DNA of 64,000 nucleotides from positions 1 through 64,000 of the forward strand of contig NZ_VEGP01000024.1 in NCBI RefSeq assembly GCF_007679495.1, given 5' to 3'. The notes beneath the pieces are model-generated. The model saw only the letters and a program-made list of their open reading frames with translations, did no database searches and was not told the origin of the DNA. The DNA comes from Paenibacillus sp. 32O-W. GTDB taxonomy: Bacteria > Bacillota > Bacilli > Paenibacillales > NBRC-103111. Numbering within the stretch: the stretch's first letter is position 1; the number at the start of each line of letters is the position of its first letter. Positions 17,792-27,122 of this stretch are shown here, in pieces. The position numbers and the translations under genes were made by a program.

Positions 17792-18587
17792 ATGAAAAAT
17801 TACGGTCATGAGTTATTTAACTGGAACCGCATCTTATTATTCTGCGTACCGCCCGCTTTACCCGTCTGAACTGGTGCGGTGGATCGTGAACCGATTTTCT
17901 CTCGATGGCCAAGGCAATATGCTTGATTTGGGGTGCGGAACCGGTCAACTCATGATGCGCTTCTCCGATTGGTTCGAGAGGCTGGTTGGCGTAGACAGTG
18001 AGCAAGAAATGATTGACGAAGCCTTGAGGAGAAGTGAAGAAGCGAGGATCGATAACATCAAGTGGATTACGGCCGATGCGGAAAGCTACTTGCAGAATAC
18101 TAACGAAATCTTTCGGGTAGTCACGATCGCCAAAGCGTTTCATTGGATGGATAGAAAAGCGGTGCTCGACGATTTATATAACAAAATCCAACTAGATGGC
18201 GGAGTCGCCATTATTGATCATTATGCCCCGCATAAAGAGCCGCTGCCATGGCAAGCTGAGCTCCAGAAGATCATCAAATTATGGTATGGAGAAGAAAGAA
18301 GAGCGGGAAACACGACATACTCCCACCCACAAATTAGTCACGAGGAGATCGTTGCGCAATCTCGATTTGAATTAGAAGTTCATCGTCTGCCAACGTATGA
18401 ACAGCAGTGGACGATCCAGTCCATCATTGGCAACCTGTATTCCACTTCCTACGGTTCCAGGCGTTTCCTTGGCGACCGGGCTTCTTCTTTCGAACAGGAA
18501 CTGGAAAAAGCTTTATTACGCATAGACAACAGCGGAATCTTCACAGAAGAAATAGACCTGTCCATTATTTTAGCGATGAAACGTTAG
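17792..18587 (+). pseudogene. class I SAM methyltransferase with a 5' frameshift
   Basis: The body (from 17808) has the SAM motif MLDLGCGTGQL, VGVDSE at the end of strand 2 and KAFHWMD, typical of methyltransferase type 11 proteins acting on small molecules. The best start is ATG 17792, preceded by GAGGAGAG. It encodes MKNYGHELFN and then leaves the frame, whereas the body frame continues GTASYYSAYRPLYP. Removing one base near 17821-17824 joins the two exactly into HELFNGTASYYSAYRP. The in-frame ATG at 17808 has no proper ribosome binding site. I infer a one-base insertion, either a real lesion or a sequencing error. Confidence 0.7.
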
Positions 18588-18675
18588 CGAACGTAAAGGT
18601 GTTGATTTCCCTGCGGAATTTGGGGCCTGGTTGAAGAAACATTTCTGTTCCCGACATCGTCTCAACAGTAAGCAA

Positions 18676-18698
18676 GGAGGGACAAGCGTCCCTCCTCT
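18676..18698 (+). terminator. hairpin after the methyltransferase gene
   Basis: GGAGGGAC-AAGC-GTCCCTCC is a perfect eight-base stem. Only TCTT follows, so the terminator is moderate. Confidence 0.5.
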
Positions 18699-18729
18699 TA
18701 TCATATTCCTCTATTCCAATTTTGAGTCT

Positions 18730-19220
18730 CTAAACTTCCATATAATTCGAGAGCGCCTTGTTAAACCCGTCTCCGCGCTTATTTAACAAGGTGAGATTGA
18801 TTGCCAGGGAGCGCTTATTGGGCCGGTAAATTCTAAATAAATTTGCAGAGACGGTTACCGTACGCCTACCCCTACCCGGTTCTTGTATACTTCATTCCGG
18901 GTTCCGACAACCTCGTTCCAGGGTACGAATTCTTCGATAAAAACAAAAGATCTTATCCCAATTCCATCCGGAGAAATTTGCACAATCGGCCTTGGGTCAA
19001 AAGTCAAAATGGCACACGCCAAACCGCCTACAACGGCTACAATTAAAAAGCCATAAAAGACAAAATAAGCAATCTCTGTAATATCGCCCGGATCGGCTAA
19101 AAGTTTAGTATAGATGATATAAACCGCGGCAAACATCACCACACTACAAAAAGCGGTCAGTATCCTGTTCGAATAAAAATTTTCCGTCTGCTGCACTCTG
19201 TTCTTTCCTTCCCATTTCAA
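18730..19220 (-). pseudogene. STM3941-like membrane protein, frameshifted near its end
   Basis: The first 121 codons encode two membrane helices followed by DPRPIVQISPDGIGIRSF and FVPWNEVVGTRNE, a PH-like pattern resembling the STM3941 family of small two-helix proteins. The frame stops at 18855 after NRVGVGVR. In the next frame the sequence continues without a break as TVSANLFRIYRPNKRSLA and ends at a TAG at 18730, giving the expected length of about 163 residues. One base seems to be missing near 18864. Function is unknown in this family. Confidence 0.6.
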
Positions 19221-19224
19221 GTCA

Positions 19225-19443
19225 TCAACTCTTGAGAAAAATCAAAGTCAAAATCCCCAAATTCAAAATTATAATGGATACTGCGCAAAAAACAAGCGAC
19301 TTTATTCCCGTATTTATATAATTTGGCGCTTTTCCAAAGTTGGGGGGGACGTCATATTTAAGATTTCGAATTGTACTTTTTCCGCTACCATTATTACCGG
19401 CAAAAACATACATGATTGGAATCATTTCATGCATGAGAGTCAT
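19225..19443 (-). pseudogene. zeta-toxin-like kinase, truncated just after the P-loop
   Basis: The N-terminus MYVFAGNNGSGKST is the Walker A segment that opens chromosomal zeta-toxin/AAA family proteins, which phosphorylate UDP-N-acetyl sugars in the classical PezT/zeta toxins. After about 28 residues the homology ends. The frame continues as an unrelated hydrophobic tail (a membrane helix near its end), so the kinase core is gone. The start overlaps the end of the small upstream gene by 17 bases, as in a toxin-antitoxin operon. Confidence 0.55.
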
Positions 19444-19618
19444 TCTGGTTCAAAACAGGGACAACTTTACCATCAGTGAATTCTTTTACAATTTGTCCCT
19501 GAGATGTCTTATATACAATGTATGTGTCGTTAGCTTTGGCAGCCAACTTAGCACGCTCACCTGTGAGTTTAATGAGTTTCTGAAGATCCTTGATTTGATT
19601 CATTGGCGCACCATCCAA
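19427..19618 (-). CDS. putative antitoxin partner of the zeta-toxin remnant
   Basis: 63 residues, hydrophilic. The core DLQKLIKLTGERAKLAAKAN is predicted helical, followed by a short beta-like stretch TYIVYKTSQGQIVKEF. It sits immediately upstream of, and overlaps, the P-loop remnant, the position an antitoxin would take. I have no firm family name for it. ATG 19618 and ATG 19603 are both possible starts. If it is an antitoxin it is now orphaned. Confidence 0.5.
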   Translation of the reverse strand: MDGAPMNQIKDLQKLIKLTGERAKLAAKANDTYIVYKTSQGQIVKEFTDGKVVPVLNQNDSHA

Positions 19619-19794
19619 TCCCTAAATATCAGTATTGATTCTGACTATAACATATGATGAGATTTTAGATTGAATCATTCATGTTCAACCGAAAATAGCT
19701 ATAACCGGGTGCATTATTTTGAGCCCATAATTCTTCTCAGCCCTCAAAAATTTATTCCGCCTCATAGGGTATCTGGAATCCATGTTCTATCCAA

Positions 19795-20125
19795 TTATCT
19801 TATAGGTGTACCAAAAGCTATATGCCAGTGTAAATGTTTTGAATCTTGGTACTTTCCTAAGTTTGTTATAACTCGACAAGCCACCTTGTTCAGATACTAC
19901 ATCAGACGCAACTTTTTTTACTACGGATAACAATTCAACAAGCAATCCAGTATCGCTATCTTCCAAGGTAATTAGCGATGATATATGTCTTTTAGGAATT
20001 ACAACAATATGTACGGGATAGAATGGGCGTGTATGATGGTAAGCAAGCACATTTTCCGTCTCGTAAACTTTATTCACAGGTGTCTTTCCACTTAATACCT
20101 CATCACAATAAAAATCTTCTGACAT
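19795..20125 (-). pseudogene. HIT-family nucleotide hydrolase, frameshifted before the HIT motif
   Basis: Residues from MSEDFYCDEVLSGK through ENVLAYHHTRPFYPVHIVVIPKRHI match HIT-domain proteins (Hint/Fhit-type hydrolases of nucleoside phosphoramidates or polyphosphates). The frame then misses the signature. Shifting by one base near 19882-19888 restores ACRVITNLGKYQDSKHLHWHIAFG with the HxHxH motif and a stop at 19795. A single inserted G explains it. In the undisturbed frame the enzyme lacks its active site, so this copy is inactive unless the shift is a sequencing artefact. The 398 bases upstream to 20523 hold no gene I can support. Confidence 0.7.
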
Positions 20126-20523
20126 TCTATTCCTATACATTTAATATATAACAATGAAAACGACACCTCAAACAGGGGCTTCAAACGCTATTCCCTTACT
20201 AATAACGCTCCATGATGTTCTTCAAAAGGAAAGACACTTTCCAACCTCAACTTGTACGATAACCAGACTGAGGCTCAGTGTCTTCTCGGATAATTTTCTG
20301 ATAGTCTTGTCGCCAAAAGTCTCCTTAAAGGTAGCACCGTATTTGTTCTCCAGTTCTTTAATGGATTATTCCAAATAAGTCACTTCATCGACTTGAGGTT
20401 CTTCATTTCTTTGTCCCTGTTAGCTTTAAGTATCGACACATAAATTGAATTTCTCCTCATTTCGATTATCGTTGCTACAGTGAAAAAAGAAGAACGGGCG
20501 TAACTCACGCCCTTAATGTATAT

Positions 20524-21102
20524 TTATTGCCGATCATTCTCCGGAAAGATCGAGGCAAGATCTATGGTCAAACAAGGAATCGTTGGAGACTGGAGTTGAT
20601 CCTCTTCCGTTAAGGTTGCCACAAGCCGATAGCCTTCTCCTTCGGTTAGCACGAATTGATCTACCGTCCGATAGCTTGGGTCGGCAAGCCAATATTCTTT
20701 GACGCCGTGTTTCTCATATAAGTCTTTCTTGATCGTCTTGTCTCTTCGTCCCGTACTGCTGGATAAAATTTCGACAAGCAAATCAGGCACACCGAACACG
20801 AAACCATCGCGGATAATTCCAAGGTTCGCATTGGCTATATAAATGACGTCTGGCTGTACAATATTCTCCTCGTCGAAGTGGACATCCATCGGAGCGAGCA
20901 ATATTTCCCCCTCCGCTTTACACGCCCCATGGAATGCAAGATAAAAATTCGTCAATATCTTCTGATGTACATATTTGGGGGAGGATAAAAAATCATACCG
21001 GATTCCGCCAATAATTTCGTAGCGCTCGGGCACATCGTAACTCCCCTGCTGTTCCTTCACTTTCGATGTCTGTTTGGGATTAGATGGTTTGGATGAACTC
21101 AT
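20524..21102 (-). CDS. Uma2-family (DUF820) putative nuclease
   Basis: 192 residues of the Uma2 family, a PD-(D/E)XK-like fold common in Bacillota and cyanobacteria. Landmarks are RYEIIGGIRYDFL near the N-terminus, QPDVIYI, PDLLVEILSSST (acidic core), and KKDLYEKHGVKEYWLADP. The members' biological role is not established. Start ATG 21102 is chosen for the GGAG nine bases upstream. It is a single gene in a decayed neighbourhood, with an AT-rich region before it. Confidence 0.75.
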   Translation of the reverse strand: MSSSKPSNPKQTSKVKEQQGSYDVPERYEIIGGIRYDFLSSPKYVHQKILTNFYLAFHGACKAEGEILLAPMDVHFDEENIVQPDVIYIANANLGIIRDGFVFGVPDLLVEILSSSTGRRDKTIKKDLYEKHGVKEYWLADPSYRTVDQFVLTEGEGYRLVATLTEEDQLQSPTIPCLTIDLASIFPENDRQ

Positions 21103-21422
21103 CAAACATCACTCCTCATCAGATCATAATATTAGCACACCCGTTCTCATTATTATAACCTGTTAAGGCCATATTTGCATTATTTTATAATTCCGACCTT
21201 TCATTCTCGTTGAGCAATTATCCCAGGACCATTACGGGACTTGCCACAAACCTCCGAACAGCACTTGGCGTTCCGATATCCCTTTACAATTCAAATCTCT
21301 TTTTCACCTTGCCATATAATCCATCAGTCCTTATAAGGATCAAATTCATCTGAGCGCTGGCGAGAAAATCTCTTCCAGATTTCAGTTTTCCAATCCATTC
21401 AGCGCGAGTAAATATACTTCAT

Positions 21423-21604
21423 GCGGACAAAAGATCCGCTATTCTTGATTTGGAGGCTGCTTTTGGAGTTTAAGCGGACATATGTTCCGCTACCTGCTAT
21501 GTTACATGGATAATCCGACGTTTTAAGGATGAATAACGGATTCTCTGTCCGCCAAATCTGAATTTTCAGGGCAAATATGAGCAAATAACGGAACTTGTGT
21601 TCGC
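21423..21604. repeat. four dispersed GCGGA-n7-TCCGC hairpins
   Basis: Hairpins at 21423-21439, 21474-21490, 21537-21551 and about 21588-21604 share arms GCGGA/TCCGC or close variants around seven-base loops. They fill much of the 600-base gap between the Uma2 gene and the LacI gene. They look like a family-specific intergenic repeat; I see no gene here. Confidence 0.6.
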
Positions 21605-21605
21605 A

Positions 21606-21657
21606 CAAAAAATCCGGCTGGGAAGTCTGAGCATTTTACTCAGCTCCCTGACCGGAT
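21606..21657 (-). terminator. terminator of the iol operon
   Basis: On the minus strand ATCCGG..GGGAGCTGAG-loop-CTCAG..TCCC..CCGGAT folds into a long interrupted stem and runs into TTTTTT. It lies 50 bases after the LacI-family gene stop, the last gene of the inositol block. Confidence 0.8.
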
Positions 21658-21706
21658 CCCCCTATTCCACCTAACCCTGCCTAACCATACTTAACCATAC
21701 TAAACC

Positions 21707-22711
21707 CTACCCTTTCCTGCTTCCCGTCGATCCCCGCACAACAAGCTCAGGCAGCAGGACAATTCGCTGCTTTGTAGTCTTGTCGCCATTGATCTCCTGA
21801 GAGATCAAGTTCACGACTTGCCTGCCCAATTCTTGAATGGGCTGGGCGATGGTGGTCAGGGGCGGGTTCATATGAGCCGCTAAGATACTGTTGTCGAAGC
21901 CGATGATCGAAACCTCTTCCGGTACTGCGATTCTCCGTTCATAAGCGGCCTGCATGGCGCCGATGGCCAGCAAGTCGTTGCAGGCGAAGATCGCCGTCGG
22001 GCGGTCAGGCTCGTCGAGGATCTGCCCCGCTGTGTCCTTCCCGCCTTTGACATGGAAGGCGCTCACGCGAATCCGATCTTCCCTGTAGGGAAGATGATGA
22101 TCTTCCAATGCCTGCCGATATCCACGCACCCGCTCCTTGCTGCTCATCACTTCCAAATCCTCCGCAATGACCGCGATATCCCGGTGACCCAGCTCAATCA
22201 GATGCGAGGCCGCCAAATACCCGCCTAGATTATCGTCCACCAGCACTGTATCGACCGAAAGAGATGGCATCCCACGGGCAATGACGGCGATGGCCTGGTT
22301 CTGCTGGATGAGATTACGGATGATGTCCTGATTTTTGCCGCCAGTGGCCAGGATGATGCCGTCGGCGCTTTTTTGCCTGAGCAGGTTAATGGATCGTTCT
22401 TCCTTATCCGGCTCGTTGTCCGTACTGCAAATCACGAGATTGAAGCCCAACTCATGACAGTGATCCTCAATGCTTCGAGCCAGTTCAGCAAAAAAAGGAT
22501 TCGCCAAATCCGGAATCAACAGTCCGATCATATAGGTCCTTTTCTTGGTCAGTGCGGAAGCGACCACGCTCGGCTGATAATTCAGCCGCTTCATGACCTC
22601 TTTCACTCGCTGCCTGGTTTTATCGCTGATCCGTCCGGTCTCGTTGATCACTTTGGAAACCGTCGCGATCGATACTCCCGCCTCTTCGGCAATATCATAA
22701 ATCGTGGCCAT
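21707..22711 (-). CDS. LacI-family regulator of the inositol operon
   Basis: 334 residues. The N-terminal helix-turn-helix with hinge is textbook (IYDIAEEAGVSIATVSKVIN, then PSVVASALTKKRT). A periplasmic-binding-protein-like effector domain follows, with TAIFACNDLLAIGAMQA and EEVSIIGFDN. It is the last gene of iolGDEBCA, 107 bases after iolA, so it is probably autoregulated with the operon. Two TAANCGNTTA-type dyads upstream of iolG are its likely operators. In Bacillus subtilis the same pathway is controlled by the DeoR-type IolR, so this is a different solution. The inducer is unknown; an inositol catabolic intermediate is the natural guess. Confidence 0.85.
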   Translation of the reverse strand: MATIYDIAEEAGVSIATVSKVINETGRISDKTRQRVKEVMKRLNYQPSVVASALTKKRTYMIGLLIPDLANPFFAELARSIEDHCHELGFNLVICSTDNEPDKEERSINLLRQKSADGIILATGGKNQDIIRNLIQQNQAIAVIARGMPSLSVDTVLVDDNLGGYLAASHLIELGHRDIAVIAEDLEVMSSKERVRGYRQALEDHHLPYREDRIRVSAFHVKGGKDTAGQILDEPDRPTAIFACNDLLAIGAMQAAYERRIAVPEEVSIIGFDNSILAAHMNPPLTTIAQPIQELGRQVVNLISQEINGDKTTKQRIVLLPELVVRGSTGSRKG

Positions 22712-22817
22712 ACCATTCCTCCAACTTCTGTTGCCAACGTGCCGGTTGCGTTCCGCTTATGCAAGCTTCCTTTCCTTTAGCATAAACGAACCCTGCACCG
22801 CTTACAACCCGAAGCGA

Positions 22818-24272
22818 TTAATAGCGGGCGACGACCATTTTTTTGCGTGTGTAGAATTCGACGCCGTCCTTGCCGTTCGCATGCAGGTCGCCATAGAATG
22901 ATTTTTTGTACCCGGAAAAAGGGAAAAAGGCCATCGGAGCCGGCACGCCCACATTAATACCGAGCATCCCGGCATCGATCGTTTCGCGGAACTCATGAAT
23001 CGCTTTAGCGCTATTTGTGTATAGACATGCTCCGTTAGCGAATTCCGATTGATTGGCGACTGCGATAGCTTCCTGCAAAGAATTCACTCTCACGATTTGC
23101 AAAACAGGGGCAAAGATTTCATCTGTCCATATTTTCATCCCTGGCTTCGCATGATCGAACAAGGTCGGCCCCAGGAAATATCCTTCTGAATCAGAAGCCT
23201 GATGCTGTCTGCCGTCAAGCACTAGGGACGCCCCTTCCTCCACGCCCTGCTCAATATATTGAACTGTACGTGATTTATGGGAATCGCGAATGACAGGTCC
23301 GAGGAACACGTTGTCCTCCATACCGTTCCCGACAGTCAATTGCTTGGCTGCATCGGTCAGACGACGAACCAGTTCATCGGCAACATCGCCAACAGCTACA
23401 ACGACAGAGCAAGCCATGCAGCGCTCGCCGGCTGACCCGAATGCTGCATTCGTAATTTCTTTGGTAGCGAGAGCAAGGTCCGCATCGGGCATGACGATCG
23501 AGTGGTTTTTCGCTCCGCCCAGCGCCTGTACGCGTTTGCCGTGAGCGGCAGCCGTTTTGTAGACGTATTCGGCGACGGGCTGCGATCCGACGAACGAAAT
23601 GGCCCGAACGTCGGGATGCTCCAATAAACCATTAACGACATCATGGGCGCCATGGACAATATTGAATACGCCATCCGGCAATCCCGCTTCCTTCAATAAT
23701 TCCGCCAGCCGGTTAGCCAGCATCGGCGTTCGTTCCGAAGGCTTCAGGACAAAGGTGTTTCCGCATGCGATCGCCAGCGGGAACATCCAGCACGGAACCA
23801 TCATCGGAAAATTAAACGGAGTGATGCCGCCGATCACGCCGAGCGGATAGCGATACATCGCTGATTCAAGCCCAGTCGCAATATCCGGAAGATTGGAGCC
23901 CATCATAAGCGAGGGCACGCCAGCGGCAAATTCAACGCATTCGATCCCGCGCTGCACTTCGCCGTACGCTTCGCTGTAGTTTTTGCCATTTTCCAGCGTA
24001 ACGAGCCGTGCCAGCTCTTCCCAATGCTCAACGAGAAGCTGCTGGTACTTGAACATAATGCGGGCACGACGCGGTACAGGCACTTTGCTCCATGTCCGAA
24101 AAGCCGCATCGGCTGCCTGAACGGCCCGGTCCAGATCGTTCCGAGTCGATAAAGGTACTCGAGCCAAAATTTCACCCGTTGCCGGATTGGGAACCGTATC
24201 TTCCCGTTCCGTCTCGGCTGCCGCCCACTGCCCATTGATAAAGTTTTGCAACAAAGGTGTGTTGCCTGCCAC
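22818..24272 (-). CDS. iolA: methylmalonate-semialdehyde dehydrogenase (CoA-acylating)
   Basis: 484 residues of the MmsA/IolA branch of aldehyde dehydrogenases. It converts malonate semialdehyde (or methylmalonate semialdehyde) with CoA and NAD to acetyl-CoA (propionyl-CoA) and CO2, the last step of inositol breakdown. The catalytic Cys is in AGERCMACS (Cys285), [10 protein letters not shown] and FVGS mark the NAD site, and [17 protein letters not shown] is the subfamily C-terminal signature. It is the sixth gene of the operon, 40 bases after iolC. Confidence 0.93.
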   Translation of the reverse strand: MAGNTPLLQNFINGQWAAAETEREDTVPNPATGEILARVPLSTRNDLDRAVQAADAAFRTWSKVPVPRRARIMFKYQQLLVEHWEELARLVTLENGKNYSEAYGEVQRGIECVEFAAGVPSLMMGSNLPDIATGLESAMYRYPLGVIGGITPFNFPMMVPCWMFPLAIACGNTFVLKPSERTPMLANRLAELLKEAGLPDGVFNIVHGAHDVVNGLLEHPDVRAISFVGSQPVAEYVYKTAAAHGKRVQALGGAKNHSIVMPDADLALATKEITNAAFGSAGERCMACSVVVAVGDVADELVRRLTDAAKQLTVGNGMEDNVFLGPVIRDSHKSRTVQYIEQGVEEGASLVLDGRQHQASDSEGYFLGPTLFDHAKPGMKIWTDEIFAPVLQIVRVNSLQEAIAVANQSEFANGACLYTNSAKAIHEFRETIDAGMLGINVGVPAPMAFFPFSGYKKSFYGDLHANGKDGVEFYTRKKMVVARY

Positions 24273-24312
24273 AGTTATTCCCCCTAAATATTAACGATGT
24301 GAAAAAACGACT

Positions 24313-25314
24313 CTAATTCCCGCTTGTGTTATAGCGTTCGATCCGCGCTTCGATCTGCTCCACCGTTGGCATCGCATCAGAACTGCTGTGGCTCGAAACG
24401 ACGATCGAAGCGGATGCGCTGCCAAATTGCTGGCACCGTTCAATGCTCCAGCCCTGCATTAAGCCGTAAATAAACGCCCCGGCGAACGAGTCGCCCGCTC
24501 CGAACGTTTTGACGACTTTGGCCGGGAAGGTTGCGCCTTCGTACCGCTGTCCATCGTTCGTATAAGCGGTCGAACCATCACCACCGCGTTTGATAACGAC
24601 TAGCTTGGCCCCTTTCTGAATCCAGGTATCGGCCGTCGCCTGATCGTCCTGCTTTAGCGGTCCGTCCAATACCTCCATCAAGTCGAACTCTTCACGCCCT
24701 CCGAAAATCACATCGCATTTCTCGGAGACGAGTCGGCAGTAGATCGCGGTTTCCTCTGCGGATTTCCACGTATAGGGTCGGTAATCGATATCAAAAATCG
24801 TCACAACGCGATGCTTGCGTGCGTAATCCAGTGCGGCGAAGACCGCTTCACGAGAAGGACTCCGGGCGAGTGCCGTACCGGAGATCAGCAGCGCCTTGGC
24901 ATCACGAATATAGGCCTCGTTCACATGACTTGGTTCCAGCTTTAGATCGGCAACATTGTCGCGATACATCAAAATGCTGCATTCGCTTGGTGATAAAATC
25001 TCGGTAAAAGCGAGGCCCGTTACGCTCCCGGATGGATCGACTACAATCTGGTCGGTATTCACATGACATTCTTGCAAATACCGAACGATAAACCGTCCGA
25101 ATTGATCATTGGCAACGGCTCCGATAAAGCCTGTTTTCATGCCTAACTTAGCGAGCGCAATCGTAATGTTAGCCGGCGAACCGCCGACATATTTAGTAAA
25201 CGTCCGCGTCTCTTCCATCGGACGGTTGATTTCATTCGCATTTAAATCAATGCAAAGCCGCCCCAATCCGATAAAATCAAGCGCCCGATCTTTCGGAAAT
25301 TGCAAATCAATCAT
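24313..25314 (-). CDS. iolC: 5-dehydro-2-deoxygluconokinase
   Basis: 333 residues, PfkB/ribokinase family. It phosphorylates 2-deoxy-5-keto-D-gluconate at O6. The N-terminal FIGLGRLCIDLNAN and KYVGGSPANITIALAKLG segments are characteristic of IolC. The anion-hole/catalytic motif is FGAGDSFAGAFIYGL, with the base Asp in GAGD. The start overlaps the iolB stop by eight bases, which indicates translational coupling. The operon lacks an IolJ-type aldolase in this window; that step must be supplied elsewhere. Confidence 0.93.
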   Translation of the reverse strand: MIDLQFPKDRALDFIGLGRLCIDLNANEINRPMEETRTFTKYVGGSPANITIALAKLGMKTGFIGAVANDQFGRFIVRYLQECHVNTDQIVVDPSGSVTGLAFTEILSPSECSILMYRDNVADLKLEPSHVNEAYIRDAKALLISGTALARSPSREAVFAALDYARKHRVVTIFDIDYRPYTWKSAEETAIYCRLVSEKCDVIFGGREEFDLMEVLDGPLKQDDQATADTWIQKGAKLVVIKRGGDGSTAYTNDGQRYEGATFPAKVVKTFGAGDSFAGAFIYGLMQGWSIERCQQFGSASASIVVSSHSSSDAMPTVEQIEARIERYNTSGN

Positions 25315-26134
25315 CGTTCGTTCGGCCTCCTCCCGGTGTCATCAACCATTCATGGTCAGGATCGTTGTGAAACTTCCATGTCCGTACCGGCCCAGCCATG
25401 ACGTTGAGATAGTAAACCTCATAGCCTGGAGGAGCCGACACGGGGTGGTAGCCTTTCGGCACGAGGACAGCATCTCCATCCTGAACAACGAGCGCTTCAT
25501 TCAGAGAGCGGTCATCCGTATAGACGCGCTGGATCGCGAATCCGTGAGCCGGGTGAATCCGATGATAATAAGTTTCCTCCAAAGACGATTCATGAGGCAA
25601 GTTAAGCCGATCATGCTTGTGCGGGGGATAGCTCGACCAGTGCCCGGCCGGCGTAAACACTTCGACTACCAGCAAACTTTCGGCACGGCTATCCTCCGGC
25701 AAAATATCATGAATCGTCCGTTCCATATTCCCGGATCCACGTACGGATACGCGAACATCTTCAGGCGCAATCAGGCGTGCGGCAAGCGTTCCTTTGGCAG
25801 GGGCCCAGCAGACGGCAAACTCCAAATCCGTTATCGCCGTAATTTCGAATCGATCTTGAGCCGGCACATAAACCGAGCATGCGGGTGTCTTCTCAAACAC
25901 ACTCATTCGCAGCCCAATGTTGAGGAATTTCTCTTGTGCCGTAATGACATTTGCTTTGCCCCCCAACAACACAATACACGCTTCGCGATCTTCTGTCGGC
26001 AGAGCCAGAGCCTGACCTTCCGACAAAGCAAAGACCTGGAATCCGACATACTCCCACCCTGCCGATTCCGGGGTGATGGTCAGACGATTGCCGTCTGGAC
26101 CCGGCAGGCAGCTGGATACGATCAGATCAGACAT
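25307..26134 (-). CDS. iolB: 5-deoxy-glucuronate isomerase
   Basis: 275 residues, double-cupin KduI/IolB family. It isomerises 5-deoxy-D-glucuronate to 2-deoxy-5-keto-D-gluconate. The metal-binding cupin motif is visible in SSYPPHKHD (two His) with downstream Glu and His in SSLEETYYHRIHPAHGF, and the C-terminal GYHPVSAPPGYEVYYLNVMAGP is a subfamily hallmark. It is the fourth gene of the operon, 62 bases after iolE, and overlaps iolC. Confidence 0.93.
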   Translation of the reverse strand: MSDLIVSSCLPGPDGNRLTITPESAGWEYVGFQVFALSEGQALALPTEDREACIVLLGGKANVITAQEKFLNIGLRMSVFEKTPACSVYVPAQDRFEITAITDLEFAVCWAPAKGTLAARLIAPEDVRVSVRGSGNMERTIHDILPEDSRAESLLVVEVFTPAGHWSSYPPHKHDRLNLPHESSLEETYYHRIHPAHGFAIQRVYTDDRSLNEALVVQDGDAVLVPKGYHPVSAPPGYEVYYLNVMAGPVRTWKFHNDPDHEWLMTPGGGRTNDD

Positions 26135-26196
26135 ATAAGCACCTCTCTTTCTGAATCATGCCGTTTCTTTTTTATATAAAGAGACATTCTTCCCGT

Positions 26197-27105
26197 CTAT
26201 CCCACTAAAATGGACTTGATGTACTGTTTGCTTTTCTCCGCATATTCGTTTGGCTCGGCAATCGCAGGATCCTGCTCGGCTTCTAAAATGAACCAATCGT
26301 CATAACCGATTTGGAACAACCGCTCGAAGATCGGCTGGAAATCGATCATGCCATCCCCAGGTACGGTAAAGACCCCTTGAATCACCGCTTGCTGAAATGG
26401 AATGGCTTGCGTTCTTACTCGCTCCAGCACATCCTTGCGCACATCCTTCAAATGAACATAGGCGATGCGGGCCGCATATTTCTCTAGCAGTGCCAGCGGA
26501 TCGGTTCCGCCATACAGCGCATGCCCTGTGTCGAATAACAGATGCACCAGGTCGGGGTCCGTCGTCTCCATGAGGCGGTCGATTTCATGCGACTTTTCTA
26601 CCACGGTGCCTATATGATAATGATAGACGAGCTTCATCCCGTATTCCTGACAGATCGCCCCGGCTGCATGCAAGCCATCCACCATATGGTTCCATTGCTC
26701 ATCCGTGAGCGGTACGACCTCAGTTACACCCGGGCCCGGGGGCCGTCTCGGATCTCCAATGATCGAGCCGCCCAGCTCGCATGTCACGACATGCCGACAA
26801 CCAAGCACGCTTAAAAATTCCACATGCTTGCGATAAGCCGCCAGTTCTGTCTCCCGATATTGCGGATCGGAGAACAGCACGCCCTTCCACTGCGAAGTGA
26901 GTTGAATTCCTCGCGCAGACAAGGCCTCTTTGAGTTCATGCGGATCTTTCGGGAACTTGCGGCAGTTTTCCGTTCCCCTAAATCCTAGCCGGGAGAAATC
27001 ATTCAGCAGTTGTTCGAACGTATAGTGATCGCCCAGTTCCAGCACATCTTCATTCACCCAGTTGATAGGCGAAATGCCGAGCTTAATTTGATCGAATGCT
27101 TTCAT
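26197..27105 (-). CDS. iolE: myo-inosose-2 dehydratase
   Basis: 302 residues, xylose-isomerase-like TIM barrel. It dehydrates scyllo-inosose (2-keto-myo-inositol) to 3D-(3,5/4)-trihydroxycyclohexane-1,2-dione. IolE landmarks are LGISPINWVNED near the N-terminus, the divalent-metal ligands around HLLFDTGHALYGG, and YVHLKDVRKDV. The ATG at 27105 is preferred because GGGAGGAG lies seven bases before it; a GTG at 27126 overlaps the iolD stop but has no ribosome binding site. Confidence 0.92.
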   Translation of the reverse strand: MKAFDQIKLGISPINWVNEDVLELGDHYTFEQLLNDFSRLGFRGTENCRKFPKDPHELKEALSARGIQLTSQWKGVLFSDPQYRETELAAYRKHVEFLSVLGCRHVVTCELGGSIIGDPRRPPGPGVTEVVPLTDEQWNHMVDGLHAAGAICQEYGMKLVYHYHIGTVVEKSHEIDRLMETTDPDLVHLLFDTGHALYGGTDPLALLEKYAARIAYVHLKDVRKDVLERVRTQAIPFQQAVIQGVFTVPGDGMIDFQPIFERLFQIGYDDWFILEAEQDPAIAEPNEYAEKSKQYIKSILVG

Positions 27106-27122
27106 CCTTTGTCTCCTCCCGT

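Noticed and set aside
20154-20378. 74-residue plus-strand open frame between the HIT relic and the Uma2 gene
   Set aside because: No ribosome binding site or motif; the minus strand there reads as helical fragments (such as IKELENKYGATFKETFGD) that may be an unidentified gene remnant, too short to name.
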